From Cognatundibacterium rugosum (GTDB taxonomy: Bacteria > Pseudomonadota > Gammaproteobacteria > Burkholderiales > Burkholderiaceae_D): a stretch of DNA of 53,279 nucleotides. Below the pieces are notes generated by a model. That model worked only from the letters and a program-made list of their open reading frames with translations, had not been told where the DNA came from and ran no database searches. Within the stretch, counting starts at the first letter, position 1. Each line of letters opens with the position of its first letter. A program made the translations under genes and the position numbers. Location of the stretch: the NCBI RefSeq assembly GCF_014284365.1, contig NZ_JACOGG010000019.1:1-53279 (forward strand), written 5' to 3'. Positions 17,733 through 27,479 of the stretch are shown here, in pieces.

Positions 17733-18532
17733 GTGTTTATCAACGTATCGCCTGCTTATCGACCGAGGCAGTTGAAGTCATGTATGCGATAGGTGCAGAA
17801 GATCTGGTGGCCGGGATTTCCGGTTACACGGTCAGACCGGCACGCGCCCGCGACGAAAAGCCCAAAATCAGTGGATTTTCTTCTGCCAAAATCGACAAAA
17901 TTCTGGCCGTCAGACCGGATCTGGTGGTCGCCTATTCGAATATGCAGGCAGAACTGAGCCGCGAACTGATCAGCGCCGGGGTAGAGGTTCATGCTTTTAA
18001 TCAGCGTGATGTGGCGGGCATTCTGCATATGATACAGGTGCTGGCTGTGCTGGCGGGTAAAGCAGAAGCAGGTTTAGCGCTGGTGGCTGAGCTGGAGCAT
18101 CAGATCGCCGACTGTCGACGCGAAACAGCACAGTGGACGCGTCGCCCCAGAGTCTATTTTGAAGAATGGAATGAGCCGCTGATGTCGGGCATAGGCTGGG
18201 TCTCAGAATTAATCGAGATCGCTGGCGGCGAGGATGTCTTTGCAGACCGTGCTGTTTATTACAGCGCGAAAGACCGCATTATTGCTGATCCCGACGAAGT
18301 GATACGACGTATGCCGGACATCATCATCGCATCCTGGTGTGGAAAAAAATTCCGTGCTGAACAATTGATGGCAAGACCAGGCTGGGAGCAAATTCCCGCC
18401 GTCAGACATGGGCGTGTATTTGAGATTAAGTCACCCGATATTTTGTCGCCTGGACCGGCTGCGATCCAGCACGGGCTGCAGCAGATACAGGTGCTGATTG
18501 CCGACTGGCAGGCAGCACAGGGCATGCTGTAA
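17729..18532 (+). CDS. Cobalamin-binding-like protein without signal peptide (BtuF paralogue)
   Basis: This is a 267-residue protein of the same ABC substrate-binding (periplasmic-binding type III) fold as the gene before it. It shows RIACLSTEAVEVMYAIGAEDLV, KIDKILAVRPDLVV and VFEIKSPDILSPGPAAI. Its ATG overlaps the btuF stop, leaving no room for a signal peptide, and residue 1 falls directly at the beginning of the fold. It is therefore predicted to be cytoplasmic. A role in handling corrinoid inside the cell, between the transporter and the Cob enzymes, is plausible but is inference. Confidence 0.85.
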   Translation: MSVYQRIACLSTEAVEVMYAIGAEDLVAGISGYTVRPARARDEKPKISGFSSAKIDKILAVRPDLVVAYSNMQAELSRELISAGVEVHAFNQRDVAGILHMIQVLAVLAGKAEAGLALVAELEHQIADCRRETAQWTRRPRVYFEEWNEPLMSGIGWVSELIEIAGGEDVFADRAVYYSAKDRIIADPDEVIRRMPDIIIASWCGKKFRAEQLMARPGWEQIPAVRHGRVFEIKSPDILSPGPAAIQHGLQQIQVLIADWQAAQGML

Positions 18533-18556
18533 CTGAACTGCATAGAAAGCAAATAG

Positions 18557-20011
18557 ATGAAACTGACAACATTGATGGTGCAGGGCACGACATCGGATGC
18601 CGGAAAAAGTACGGTAGTCGCAGCTTTATGTCGCTTACTGCAGCGCCAGGGTGTGCGCGTGGCGCCGATGAAGCCGCAGAATATGGCGCTCAACAGTGCG
18701 GTGACGGTAGATGGCGGCGAAATCGGACGTGCTCAGGCTTTGCAGGCGCAGGCCGCCGGTATATTGCCGCATACCGATATGAATCCTGTTTTGCTGAAAC
18801 CGTCTTCGGATACCGGCGCACAAATTATTATCCATGGCAAAGTACGTGCTGACATGCAGGCACGTGACTATGACCTATATAAGACCGTTGCCATGGGGGC
18901 GGTGCTGGAATCCTATCAGCGTCTGCAACAGCAATATCAGGTGATTGTGGTGGAAGGCGCGGGCAGCCCGGCGGAAGTCAATCTGCGCGAACGCGATATC
19001 GCGAATATGGGATTTGCCGAGGCGGTTGATTGTCCTGTGATTCTGGTGGCAGATATCGACCGTGGCGGCGTGTTTGCGCATTTTCTGGGGACGCTGGCTT
19101 GTCTTTCTGAATCCGAGCAAAACCGCATAGTCGGATTTGTCATTAACCGCTTTCGCGGCGACATCAGTTTGCTGGAACCGGGGCTGCGCTGGCTGGAAGA
19201 AAAAACCGGTAAGCCGGTGCTGGCGGTGCTGCCGTATCTGCATGGGCTGCAGCTTGACGCCGAGGATGCGATTCAATCTAGTCAGCATGGCAGTGGCCGT
19301 TTCCGCATTATCGTACCCGCCATCCCGCGCATTTCCAATCACACGGACTTCGATGCCTTGCGTGCGCATCCAGAAGTGGATTTGCAATTTATCGGCCCGG
19401 ATCAGACCATCCCTGCGGCGGATCTGATCATTTTGCCGGGCAGTAAAAATACCCGGGCAGATCTGGAATTCTTACGCCAGCAGGGCTGGGAAGCTGTGCT
19501 GCATCAGCATTTACGCTATGGCGGCAAGCTCATCGGTATTTGTGGTGGCTATCAGATGCTGGGGCAGCAGATCAGCGATACGCATGGTGTGGAAGGCGCG
19601 CCAGGTACCACTGCAGGTTTCGGATTGCTCGATACGGTTACCGAATTGACCCTCGAAAAACGGCTGCAGCAAGTCACGGGTCTGTGTGCCTTTACGCCTG
19701 AGGCTGAACCGGCGCGGGTCACTGGCTACGAAATCCACATGGGCGTGACGCATGCCCGCAGTTCGCTGGCGGCGGCCTTCAGTCTGGACGGGCAAACCGA
19801 AGGTGAAGGCGCAGTTTCAGACGATGGTCAGATATTGGGCAGCTATCTACACGGCATGTTTGATCATCCTGAAGCCTGTCAGGCTTTGCTGCGTTGGGCG
19901 GGTTTGCGCAGTGAGCATAAAGTCGATTTGGCTGCATTGCGTGAACAGAGTATAGACCGCATCGCCGATGCGGCCGCCCCTATCCTTGACGCGCTCGCGC
20001 GACTGGACTGA
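18557..20011 (+). CDS. cobQ: Cobyric acid synthase CobQ
   Basis: This 484-residue ATP- and glutamine-dependent amidase adds the b, d, e and g amides to adenosylcobyrinic acid a,c-diamide. The N-terminal domain begins [13 protein letters not shown] (P-loop) and includes [10 protein letters not shown] and [13 protein letters not shown]. The C-terminal glutamine amidotransferase domain has C329 in GICGGYQML and the catalytic histidine in SYLHGMFDH. It is the last gene of the cluster, 24 bases after the preceding gene. Confidence 0.96.
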   Translation: MKLTTLMVQGTTSDAGKSTVVAALCRLLQRQGVRVAPMKPQNMALNSAVTVDGGEIGRAQALQAQAAGILPHTDMNPVLLKPSSDTGAQIIIHGKVRADMQARDYDLYKTVAMGAVLESYQRLQQQYQVIVVEGAGSPAEVNLRERDIANMGFAEAVDCPVILVADIDRGGVFAHFLGTLACLSESEQNRIVGFVINRFRGDISLLEPGLRWLEEKTGKPVLAVLPYLHGLQLDAEDAIQSSQHGSGRFRIIVPAIPRISNHTDFDALRAHPEVDLQFIGPDQTIPAADLIILPGSKNTRADLEFLRQQGWEAVLHQHLRYGGKLIGICGGYQMLGQQISDTHGVEGAPGTTAGFGLLDTVTELTLEKRLQQVTGLCAFTPEAEPARVTGYEIHMGVTHARSSLAAAFSLDGQTEGEGAVSDDGQILGSYLHGMFDHPEACQALLRWAGLRSEHKVDLAALREQSIDRIADAAAPILDALARLD

Positions 20012-20600
20012 CATTCACTTGGTATTCACTGTGGGCAGACGCAAAATTGCTCCGGCAAGGTATGGGACTCAGTCAGTAAGCAGTGTGCGACAAGAAACCA
20101 TCATGCCGCGGGGCGGGTTTGCGTCATTCCTGTCACGTTGATTCATTAGGTGTCAGCGATAGATTCAAAAACGGGGATTTGTCAGAAATTCCCGTTTTTC
20201 ACGTCATTTGAAAATGATTCACAAATAAAATAATTAAATTAACAATCATTTTCAATTTTCATCATTGGCGGCTTTTCGAGAAAATTTCACGCTAAGTGTG
20301 CCTGGTCAACAATGGTTTCTTTGCATAGCCTACCTGAAGGCAAGATTCCTGAAAGCATGATGAACATTGCTTCTCAGCCTGATTGCCTGGATTTTGTGTG
20401 ACGCATTGAAAACGTATTTCAGCACAATGGCTTTAAGTTAAAAAAATGTGAAAGTAGGCAATTCTTTGCAAGGGAATGAGAGATTTCACCCAAAAGAGTT
20501 TTCTTGTGGAAATGTAATTTCTTTGTGGAAATTGTAACTATTGGTAACTGCGATTAGCATAGCGAACTTCTAGAGTTAACTATCGAAATCAGGTGCCGGA
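20012..20600. other. Intergenic region before the copper-oxidase operon
   Basis: No gene is seen. After the cobQ terminator the sequence becomes A+T-rich. Two copies of TGTGGAAAT-like sequence (near 20504-20535) precede the start of the large lipoprotein gene. A promoter for the operon must lie here, but I could not fix one. Confidence 0.5.
20167..20199 (+). terminator. Terminator downstream of cobQ
   Basis: The sequence AAAAACGGGGATTT, a short loop, then AAATTCCCGTTTTT forms a strong stem ending in a T-run. It separates the cobalamin cluster from the following operon. Confidence 0.8.
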
Positions 20601-23600
20601 ATGCGCTATCCATTTTCAGTGATGCCAGTTGTACGGGCTGTGCCAGTAGTCGTTACTGCTACAGTTCTTCCCGTGTTGAGCAGTATCTTGTTATTGTCAC
20701 TGGCAGCTTGTGGCGGAAATCAGTCTGCGCCACAAGCCAGCACTGAGCAAAGTAGCAGTCTGGGCCTGGCTTTCGATAATCTGCGCGCCGCACCCGTAGC
20801 ACCTTCTTCGTGGTCGGCACCCATCCCGCTGTCGCTGGTGCCTGCGGCAGCCTCCAATTTGCCGGATGGACATGTCTTGTTTTGGTCTGCGAATGACCGC
20901 TTCTCGTTTGGTGCAGGCGGGCAGACTTATTTTTCGAATTTTGATCCGCTTACCAACAAAGCGACAGAAACGCTGATCAGCAGTACCGGGCATGACATGT
21001 TTTGTCCCGGCACCGCCTTGCTCAGCGATGGTCGCTTATTGGTCAATGGCGGCATCGATAGCGGTAAAACCAGCATTTACAATCCAGCCAACGCGAGCTG
21101 GAGCTCAGCCGCCAACATGAACATCACACGTGGCTACAACGCCTCGGCCACGCTGGCAGATGGCTCGGTATTCACACTGGGTGGTTCCTGGTCTGGCGGT
21201 GCAGGAAACAAGCATGGCGAGATCTGGGACAGCGCCAATGGCTGGCGCCGCCTGAGTGGGGTGTCGGTCGCGACGATGCTGACCAATGACGCCGGTGGCG
21301 TGTACCGTGGCGACAATCATATGTGGCTGATTCCGACCGGCAATGGCAAAGTTTTGCATGCGGGGCCAAGCCGGAATATGAACTGGATAGATACCCGCGG
21401 CAATGGCTCGGTGTCACCGGCGGGGCAACGTGCAGACGACACGGACTCCATGAACGGAAACACCGTCATGTATGACGCTGGCAAAATCCTGAAAGTGGGC
21501 GGTGCTAAGGATTATCAGGATGCCGATGCAACGAACTCAGCCTATTTGATCAACACTAATGGCAGCCTGTCAGTACGCAAACTCGCGTCCATGAGTTACG
21601 CACGTGCCTATTCCAACCTGGTGGTTCTGCCAGATGGCAAGGTGATGGTGATAGGCGGACAGACCCGTCCTGTACCATTCTCCGATAACACGGCAGTATT
21701 GGCACCTGAATTATGGGATCCGGTGACAGAAACTTTCACGACTTTGCCTGCCATGTCGGTACCACGTGTATATCACTCCGTCGCCTTGCTGATGCATGAT
21801 GGACGCGTGTTGTCCGCTGGCGGTGGTTTGTGCGGCAACGGTTGCGCTGCGAATCATCAGGATATACAAATTTATACCCCGTCTTATTTGTTGAATGCAG
21901 ATGGTACTGCCGCTAATCGTCCGGTTTTGACGACGGTACCGGCAACGGCAGGCTACGGTAGCAATATCAATGTCAGTGCGACAGATGGTATCGCTGCGTT
22001 TGCCTTGATACGCCTGTCAGCCACGACCCATACGGTCAACAACGATCAGCGCCGTATCGCACTCAGCTTCACGCGTAGCGCGGCAGGGCAATACACGTTG
22101 AATATCCCGGGTAATCCAGGGATCTTATTGCCTGGTAATTACATGCTGTTTGGTTTAGATGCCAAAGGTGTGCCTTCAATTGCGAAGACGATCAATATCC
22201 ACGGTAACAATGCGCCTAAACTGCAAGCGCCCGACGACCAGTTTTCCAATACTGGTAGCAATGTTTCCTTAAATGTTAGCGCGACCATAGCTGCACCTGG
22301 TGCGGTGAGTTTCCGTGCAACCGGATTGCCGCCAGGCTTGAGCATCAATGCGCAAAGCGGTGTGATTTCTGGTGTGGTGACGCAGGCGGGCAGCTATTCT
22401 GTTACTGTGTTTGCGCAGAGCAGTGCTGGTTATGTCAGCAGTGATTTTGTGTGGAATATCGTCGCCGTTGGCAGTACCCGTTTTGTGAAATTGGTGCAGA
22501 TGTCTGAGGTAGGCGGCAATCCCTGGGCTTCAATGGCGGAATTCAATTTACTGGATCAGGATGGCAATTTGTTGCCGCGTGCAGGCTGGAAGCTTAGCGC
22601 AGATAGTGCTGAATCACAGGCCGGGAATTACGGGCCGGCTAATGCGATCGACGGTGATCCGAATACTTTTTGGCATACCGCCTGGACCGCCAATACGACA
22701 GCGGCACCGCATTCCTTTGTGGTCGACCTGGGCAAAGCGATGCAGCTTAGTGCATTCCGCTATTTACCCAGACCTGGTGGAGGCAACGGCACTATCGCCA
22801 AATTTTATTTTTACACCAGTGCTGACGGCGTGAATTGGGGTAATCCTGTCGCGGAAGGAAATCTGGTCGATTTTCAGAATAACGCCGCAGAGAAAACGAT
22901 ATATTTGAATAATCTGGCGCGTGGGAAAGCGACTTCTCAGTCGTCCACCTATCAGAATTTCGACAGCGCACGTGCTGTTGACGGTCTGACTGATGGCAAT
23001 CTCGCCAATGGCAGCGTGACCCATACCGCAGGCACTGCTGCCAACGACTGGTGGCAGGTTGATCTCGGCAGTCTGCAAGACTTGAGCCGCGTGCGGATCT
23101 GGAATCGTAGCGATTGCTGTGCCGAGCGTCTGGCTAATTTCTATGTGCTGGCTTCGGCGCAGGACATGAGTGGCCGCAGCCTCAGCAGTTTACTGGCCGA
23201 TACCACCGTTACTAAATCCTATTACGCCGGAGTCACTCCATCCAATTTGCTATTGGATCTGAAAGCCAGCGGTCGTTACGTCAAAGTACAACTGGCTGGC
23301 ACGAACTTCCTGCAACTCGCTGAAGTGCAGGTATATGGTCGCCCCACAAACCGTGCGCCGACTTTGAATATGCCGACCTTCACCGGTGTGCAGTTGGGAC
23401 AGACCGTGAATCTGAACCTGCAGGCGAATGATCCTGATGGTGATACGCTGAGTTTTACCGCATCTGGTTTGCCCCCGGGTTTGGCACTCAATGCAGCCAA
23501 CGGTCTGATCAGCGGGACCACGACCCGCGAAGGCAGCTATATGGTCAGCGCCAGTGTCAGCGATGGCCGTGGTGGCGTCGCCTCACAAAGCTTCGTGATG

Positions 23601-26408
23601 AATGTGACACTGCCTGCGGCGGTGATTTCACCTGTCATCGTACAACCGCAAACCAGCGGATCGACGGTCAGCTATCAGGTATCAGCGACGGGTACAGGGA
23701 TGATGTACCAGTGGGATTTCGGCGATGGCAGTGGCCCGAATACTTTTTCTGCCAGTGCGGCCACGACACATCAATATACCCAGCCTGGCCTGTATCAGGT
23801 CACTGCAACGGTAAAAAACCTGTCAGGTATTATTTCCACCTATAGTTTTTATCAAGCCATAACAGCTCCCGCGATCGCAGGGCAGGCGCGAGCATCGACG
23901 TCAGTGCTGACGGAAAAACGCGCTGCGGGTGACAGGATTTGGGTGGTCAATCCCGATAATGACAGCGTGGCGGTGATCGATGCGCAAAATCTGCAAAAAC
24001 TGGCGGAGATAGGCGTTGGCAAAGGACCGCGCCAACTGGCACTGACTACAGATGGCAAAGTCTGGGTTAGCAATCGCGATGCGGGCAGTCTGACTGTGAT
24101 TGACAGTGCGACGCTCAAAGTCAGCAATACCGTGGCTCTGCCTGTGGGGAGCCAGCCGTTCGGTATCGTCGCGGCGGCCAACGAAGCGCGTCTGTATGTC
24201 GCGCTGGAAGCGCTGGGCCAGGTGTGGCAAATCGATAGTGCAACTGGTAAACAGATGGCGAGCCTCAGTGTCGGTGCAACGCCGCGTTATCTGAGTTTGC
24301 ATCAGGATAGTGATCGTCTGCTGGTATCTCGCTTCATCACACCAGCTTTGCCCGGTGAGGGGACAGCCAAGGTGCAAACGACGGTTAATGGCGTCAATTA
24401 TGGCGGTATCGTGGTGGCAGCAAATACGCATCCACTGCGCCTGCAAAGCTCAGTGATCCTGCAACACAGTGATAAACAGGATGCACAAACTCAGGGACGC
24501 GGCATACCAAACTATCTGGCTGCTGCTGCGATTGCACCGGATGGCAGTTCAGCCTGGATACCGTCCAAGCAGGACAATATACTGCGTGGTAGTTTGCGCG
24601 ATGGAAAGAATCTCGACTTTCAAAATACGGTCAGAGCGATCAGCTCGCGCATTAATCTGATCAGCATGAAAGAGGATTATGCTGCCCGCGTCGATATCAA
24701 CAACACCGGACTGGTCAGTGCAGCTGCATTTCATCCGGGTGGTGCCTATTTGTTCCTTGCGTTGGAAAACACCCGGCAGATAGCTGTGCTTGATCCGGTT
24801 GGCGCACGCGAGATGTTCCGTTTTGATGCCGGCCGTGCACCACAGGGACTGAGCTTTTCCAGCGATGGCAAGGTGCTGTTCGTCAATAATTTCATGGACC
24901 GCACGGTCAGTCGTTTCGATTTGACACCGATGCTGCAGCGTGGGCAAATGCAGGTGGGTGCAGTGCAAGTGGTATCCACTATTGCGGCCGAAAAACTCAG
25001 TGCGCAGGTATTAGCCGGGAAACAGCATTTCTATGATGCGCGTGATCCGCGTCTGGCGCGTGGTGGCTGGCTTAGCTGTACCGCATGCCACAGCGAGGCG
25101 GGAAGCGATGGCCGTACCTGGGACTTTACCGGTTTAGGTGAGGGCTTACGTAATACCATCAGCCTGCGTGGTCGCGCCGGAGGTCAGATGAATCTGCACT
25201 GGTCGGGAAATTTTGACGAGTTACAGGATTTTGAATCTCAGATTCGCAACTTTGCCCAAGGAACCGGTTTGATGAAGGATGCGGATTACAATGCCGGCAC
25301 CCGCAATCAACCCCTAGGTGATAAAAAGACGGGCCTCAGCGCCGATCTGGATGCATTGGCGGCTTACATGGCATCCTTGCGTCAGGTTGATGCCAGTCCT
25401 TACCGTAATCCGGATAACTCGCTGACAGCAGATGGCAAGGTGGGGCGCGGTCTGTTCAATACTTACTGTGCATCCTGTCACACCGGCGTGAACTTTACGG
25501 TCAGCGGTAGCGCTTTGGGTAAGTTGTATAACATCGGTACGATCAAAGCCAGCAGCGGTCAGCGCCTGGGTGCGGCATTGACGGGTCTGGATGTACCTAC
25601 CCTACGTGATGTCTGGGCCACCGCGCCGTATTTGCATGATGGCTCTGCTGCGACCGTACAGCAGGCGATTGCAGCACATAACCCTGCAACCATCAATGCG
25701 GCCAATCCACCATTATTGGGTACCGGTGCGCAAAAAATGCGCTCCTTTACGGATGCAGAACTCAATCAGTTAGCCGCTTTTGTGAATCAGATCGGTAATG
25801 CAGAGTTGGCCGGTGGCGCGGTCCGTTATGTGAAGCTGGAACAGCTGGGCGAGGTCAATAATAATGCCTGGGGTTCGATGGCGGAGTTTAATCTGGTTAA
25901 TGAGCAGGGGGCTTTGCTGGCGCGTACTAATTGGAAAGCCAGTGCAGACAGCGCAGAACTGCAAGGTGAAAATGGTGCTGCTGCCAATGCCATTGATGGA
26001 AACAAAGACACCATCTGGCATACCCAGTGGCAAACGGCCAATCCACGCCCACCGCATTGGTTCCAGGTTGATCTGGGTGGAGCGCAAGAGGTCGCTGGCT
26101 TCCGTTATCTGCCACGTGCAGGTGGTGGCAATGGCACCATGAGTCTGGTGAATTTCTATGTCAGCAGCGATGGTGTGAACTGGGGAGATCCAGTCTGGCA
26201 GGGCGATTTCCGGCAAATTAATGCAGATAACGCCGCTGAGAAATCCGTACTGTTTGCTAATGTGAGCAATACCTCATCCGGTTTGCAGGCGAAAGCAGCG
26301 ATGGTGGCGGATAGCCCTGTGGCACAGCTGCAGCAGTTTGCGAGTCAGGCATGGTCCAATGTGCGGCAGCAATGGGGGCGCCTGCTGGATTGGATAGGCG
26401 CACGATGA
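20601..26408 (+). CDS. Lipoprotein fusion: galactose-oxidase-like domain, discoidin, PKD, beta-propeller and c-type cytochrome
   Basis: A 1935-residue exported protein with lipobox LAAC (C37). Residues about 65-535 are a galactose-oxidase-type copper-radical domain. C135 (DMFCPG), Y179 (TRGYN), W197 (GGSWSGG), Y391-H392 (VYHS) and H477 (TTHTVNNDQR) match Fusarium galactose oxidase C228, Y272, W290, Y495, H496 and H581. The spacings C-Y 44, C-W 62 and H-H 85 are identical. Then follow a putative Ig domain (about 540-625), two discoidin/F5-8C domains (about 628-770 and 775-915), a second putative Ig (about 920-1010), a PKD domain (about 1015-1095), a YVTN-type propeller (about 1105-1480), a cytochrome region with C1493TAC-H and C1623ASC-H, and a third discoidin domain (about 1741-1880). 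It likely oxidises an alcohol or glycan outside the cell and passes electrons to its hemes. Substrate unknown. Confidence 0.92.
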   Translation: MRYPFSVMPVVRAVPVVVTATVLPVLSSILLLSLAACGGNQSAPQASTEQSSSLGLAFDNLRAAPVAPSSWSAPIPLSLVPAAASNLPDGHVLFWSANDRFSFGAGGQTYFSNFDPLTNKATETLISSTGHDMFCPGTALLSDGRLLVNGGIDSGKTSIYNPANASWSSAANMNITRGYNASATLADGSVFTLGGSWSGGAGNKHGEIWDSANGWRRLSGVSVATMLTNDAGGVYRGDNHMWLIPTGNGKVLHAGPSRNMNWIDTRGNGSVSPAGQRADDTDSMNGNTVMYDAGKILKVGGAKDYQDADATNSAYLINTNGSLSVRKLASMSYARAYSNLVVLPDGKVMVIGGQTRPVPFSDNTAVLAPELWDPVTETFTTLPAMSVPRVYHSVALLMHDGRVLSAGGGLCGNGCAANHQDIQIYTPSYLLNADGTAANRPVLTTVPATAGYGSNINVSATDGIAAFALIRLSATTHTVNNDQRRIALSFTRSAAGQYTLNIPGNPGILLPGNYMLFGLDAKGVPSIAKTINIHGNNAPKLQAPDDQFSNTGSNVSLNVSATIAAPGAVSFRATGLPPGLSINAQSGVISGVVTQAGSYSVTVFAQSSAGYVSSDFVWNIVAVGSTRFVKLVQMSEVGGNPWASMAEFNLLDQDGNLLPRAGWKLSADSAESQAGNYGPANAIDGDPNTFWHTAWTANTTAAPHSFVVDLGKAMQLSAFRYLPRPGGGNGTIAKFYFYTSADGVNWGNPVAEGNLVDFQNNAAEKTIYLNNLARGKATSQSSTYQNFDSARAVDGLTDGNLANGSVTHTAGTAANDWWQVDLGSLQDLSRVRIWNRSDCCAERLANFYVLASAQDMSGRSLSSLLADTTVTKSYYAGVTPSNLLLDLKASGRYVKVQLAGTNFLQLAEVQVYGRPTNRAPTLNMPTFTGVQLGQTVNLNLQANDPDGDTLSFTASGLPPGLALNAANGLISGTTTREGSYMVSASVSDGRGGVASQSFVMNVTLPAAVISPVIVQPQTSGSTVSYQVSATGTGMMYQWDFGDGSGPNTFSASAATTHQYTQPGLYQVTATVKNLSGIISTYSFYQAITAPAIAGQARASTSVLTEKRAAGDRIWVVNPDNDSVAVIDAQNLQKLAEIGVGKGPRQLALTTDGKVWVSNRDAGSLTVIDSATLKVSNTVALPVGSQPFGIVAAANEARLYVALEALGQVWQIDSATGKQMASLSVGATPRYLSLHQDSDRLLVSRFITPALPGEGTAKVQTTVNGVNYGGIVVAANTHPLRLQSSVILQHSDKQDAQTQGRGIPNYLAAAAIAPDGSSAWIPSKQDNILRGSLRDGKNLDFQNTVRAISSRINLISMKEDYAARVDINNTGLVSAAAFHPGGAYLFLALENTRQIAVLDPVGAREMFRFDAGRAPQGLSFSSDGKVLFVNNFMDRTVSRFDLTPMLQRGQMQVGAVQVVSTIAAEKLSAQVLAGKQHFYDARDPRLARGGWLSCTACHSEAGSDGRTWDFTGLGEGLRNTISLRGRAGGQMNLHWSGNFDELQDFESQIRNFAQGTGLMKDADYNAGTRNQPLGDKKTGLSADLDALAAYMASLRQVDASPYRNPDNSLTADGKVGRGLFNTYCASCHTGVNFTVSGSALGKLYNIGTIKASSGQRLGAALTGLDVPTLRDVWATAPYLHDGSAATVQQAIAAHNPATINAANPPLLGTGAQKMRSFTDAELNQLAAFVNQIGNAELAGGAVRYVKLEQLGEVNNNAWGSMAEFNLVNEQGALLARTNWKASADSAELQGENGAAANAIDGNKDTIWHTQWQTANPRPPHWFQVDLGGAQEVAGFRYLPRAGGGNGTMSLVNFYVSSDGVNWGDPVWQGDFRQINADNAAEKSVLFANVSNTSSGLQAKAAMVADSPVAQLQQFASQAWSNVRQQWGRLLDWIGAR

Positions 26409-26896
26409 GCCAGCGTATCGATGGGTTCAGAACTAGGCTAGGAAAGCAGCTGTTAGCTTTGCTTAGTATGCCGCTGCTGTTAGGGGCAACCTTGAGCTAT
26501 GCAAACCAGCGTGACCCTGATCTGGGCAGAAAACTGTACATGGGTGCGATTTCTGTCCCGGCTCAGCTAAGAGGTCAGGATATTGTATTGCCGCCCATGG
26601 CCAGCCGCTGTGTCAATTGTCATAGCCGTGCTTCCAGCCAGGCGTCCGGCAAAGCCTATGCGGCTGTAGATAAGCTGGCGCAGAATTTTGGTCCGGTCTT
26701 AGAGGCGGGTATGCTGCGCAACAGGCAGTCACGTCGTGGTGGGCCCGCTTCCAGCTACGAGTTGGCTAGTTTTTGTCGGGTACTCAAAACAGGTATTGAT
26801 CCGGCGCATATACTCATTTCCAGAAATATGCCGGTTTTTCAAATGAACGATGAACAGTGTGAAGCGCTATGGCAATTTTTGAACCAGACGCGATGA
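26405..26896 (+). CDS. Small secreted c-type cytochrome
   Basis: This is a 163-residue protein with a signal peptide (residues about 14-33, cleaved near SYA) and one heme-binding motif C69VNC72H73. Methionines near 143-148 (MPVFQM) are candidate axial ligands. Its ATG overlaps the stop of the preceding giant gene by four bases, and its end overlaps the Sco gene. It probably takes electrons from the cytochrome part of the large protein. I do not recognise a closer subfamily. Confidence 0.88.
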   Translation: MSQRIDGFRTRLGKQLLALLSMPLLLGATLSYANQRDPDLGRKLYMGAISVPAQLRGQDIVLPPMASRCVNCHSRASSQASGKAYAAVDKLAQNFGPVLEAGMLRNRQSRRGGPASSYELASFCRVLKTGIDPAHILISRNMPVFQMNDEQCEALWQFLNQTR

Positions 26897-27471
26897 AAAG
26901 ACGGCGTCAGTTTCTCGGGCAGGCTGCAATGCTCAGCCTGCCCGCCTGGGCGCAGGCAGCGCCCCCCTCGCATGATCCATTTGGTTTTATCCGCCCGCCA
27001 CGTCGCTTACCGGACATCAGTGTGCTGAACAGTGCAAATCAACGTATCGCTTTGCAGCGGCTGATGAAGGGAAAACTCACGGCAGCGCAACTCATGTTTA
27101 CGGGTTGTAGTGCTATTTGTCCGCTGCAGGGTGCTTTATTTGCCGCAGTCGCGGCGAAGGTGCCCAGTCAGGACAAAGACCTGCAGCTGATTTCGCTGAG
27201 CATAGACCCGTTGACGGATACCGCAGCGGCGATGCGGCAATGGCGTGAGCAGTTTGCTGCCCATCCTTTGTGGCAGGTGCTGGCACCGCGTGAACAGGAT
27301 TTGCCAGCCATACTGGCCTTATTAAAAGGTGAGATCGTGGGGAATGAGCGGCATTCAGGGAATATTTTTTTATTCGACCGGCAGGCGCAGTTCGTCTATA
27401 AAACGGCAGAAATGCCACCCGCATCCCATGTGCTGGAGATGTTGCACGGATTTGCCGGCCGGACGGTCTGA
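26893..27471 (+). CDS. Sco1/SenC-family copper chaperone
   Basis: This is a 192-residue thioredoxin-fold protein. The copper ligands are complete: C72 and C76 (GCSAICP) and H154 (ERHSGN), with SIDP as a further family motif. The N-terminus MKRRRQFLGQAA is a twin-arginine-type signal, so export in the folded state is likely. Sco proteins deliver copper to cytochrome oxidase. No oxidase subunits are nearby here, and overlap with the operon of a copper-radical oxidase suggests it loads copper into the galactose-oxidase domain. Confidence 0.9.
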   Translation: MKRRRQFLGQAAMLSLPAWAQAAPPSHDPFGFIRPPRRLPDISVLNSANQRIALQRLMKGKLTAAQLMFTGCSAICPLQGALFAAVAAKVPSQDKDLQLISLSIDPLTDTAAAMRQWREQFAAHPLWQVLAPREQDLPAILALLKGEIVGNERHSGNIFLFDRQAQFVYKTAEMPPASHVLEMLHGFAGRTV

Positions 27472-27479
27472 CAAAGCAA

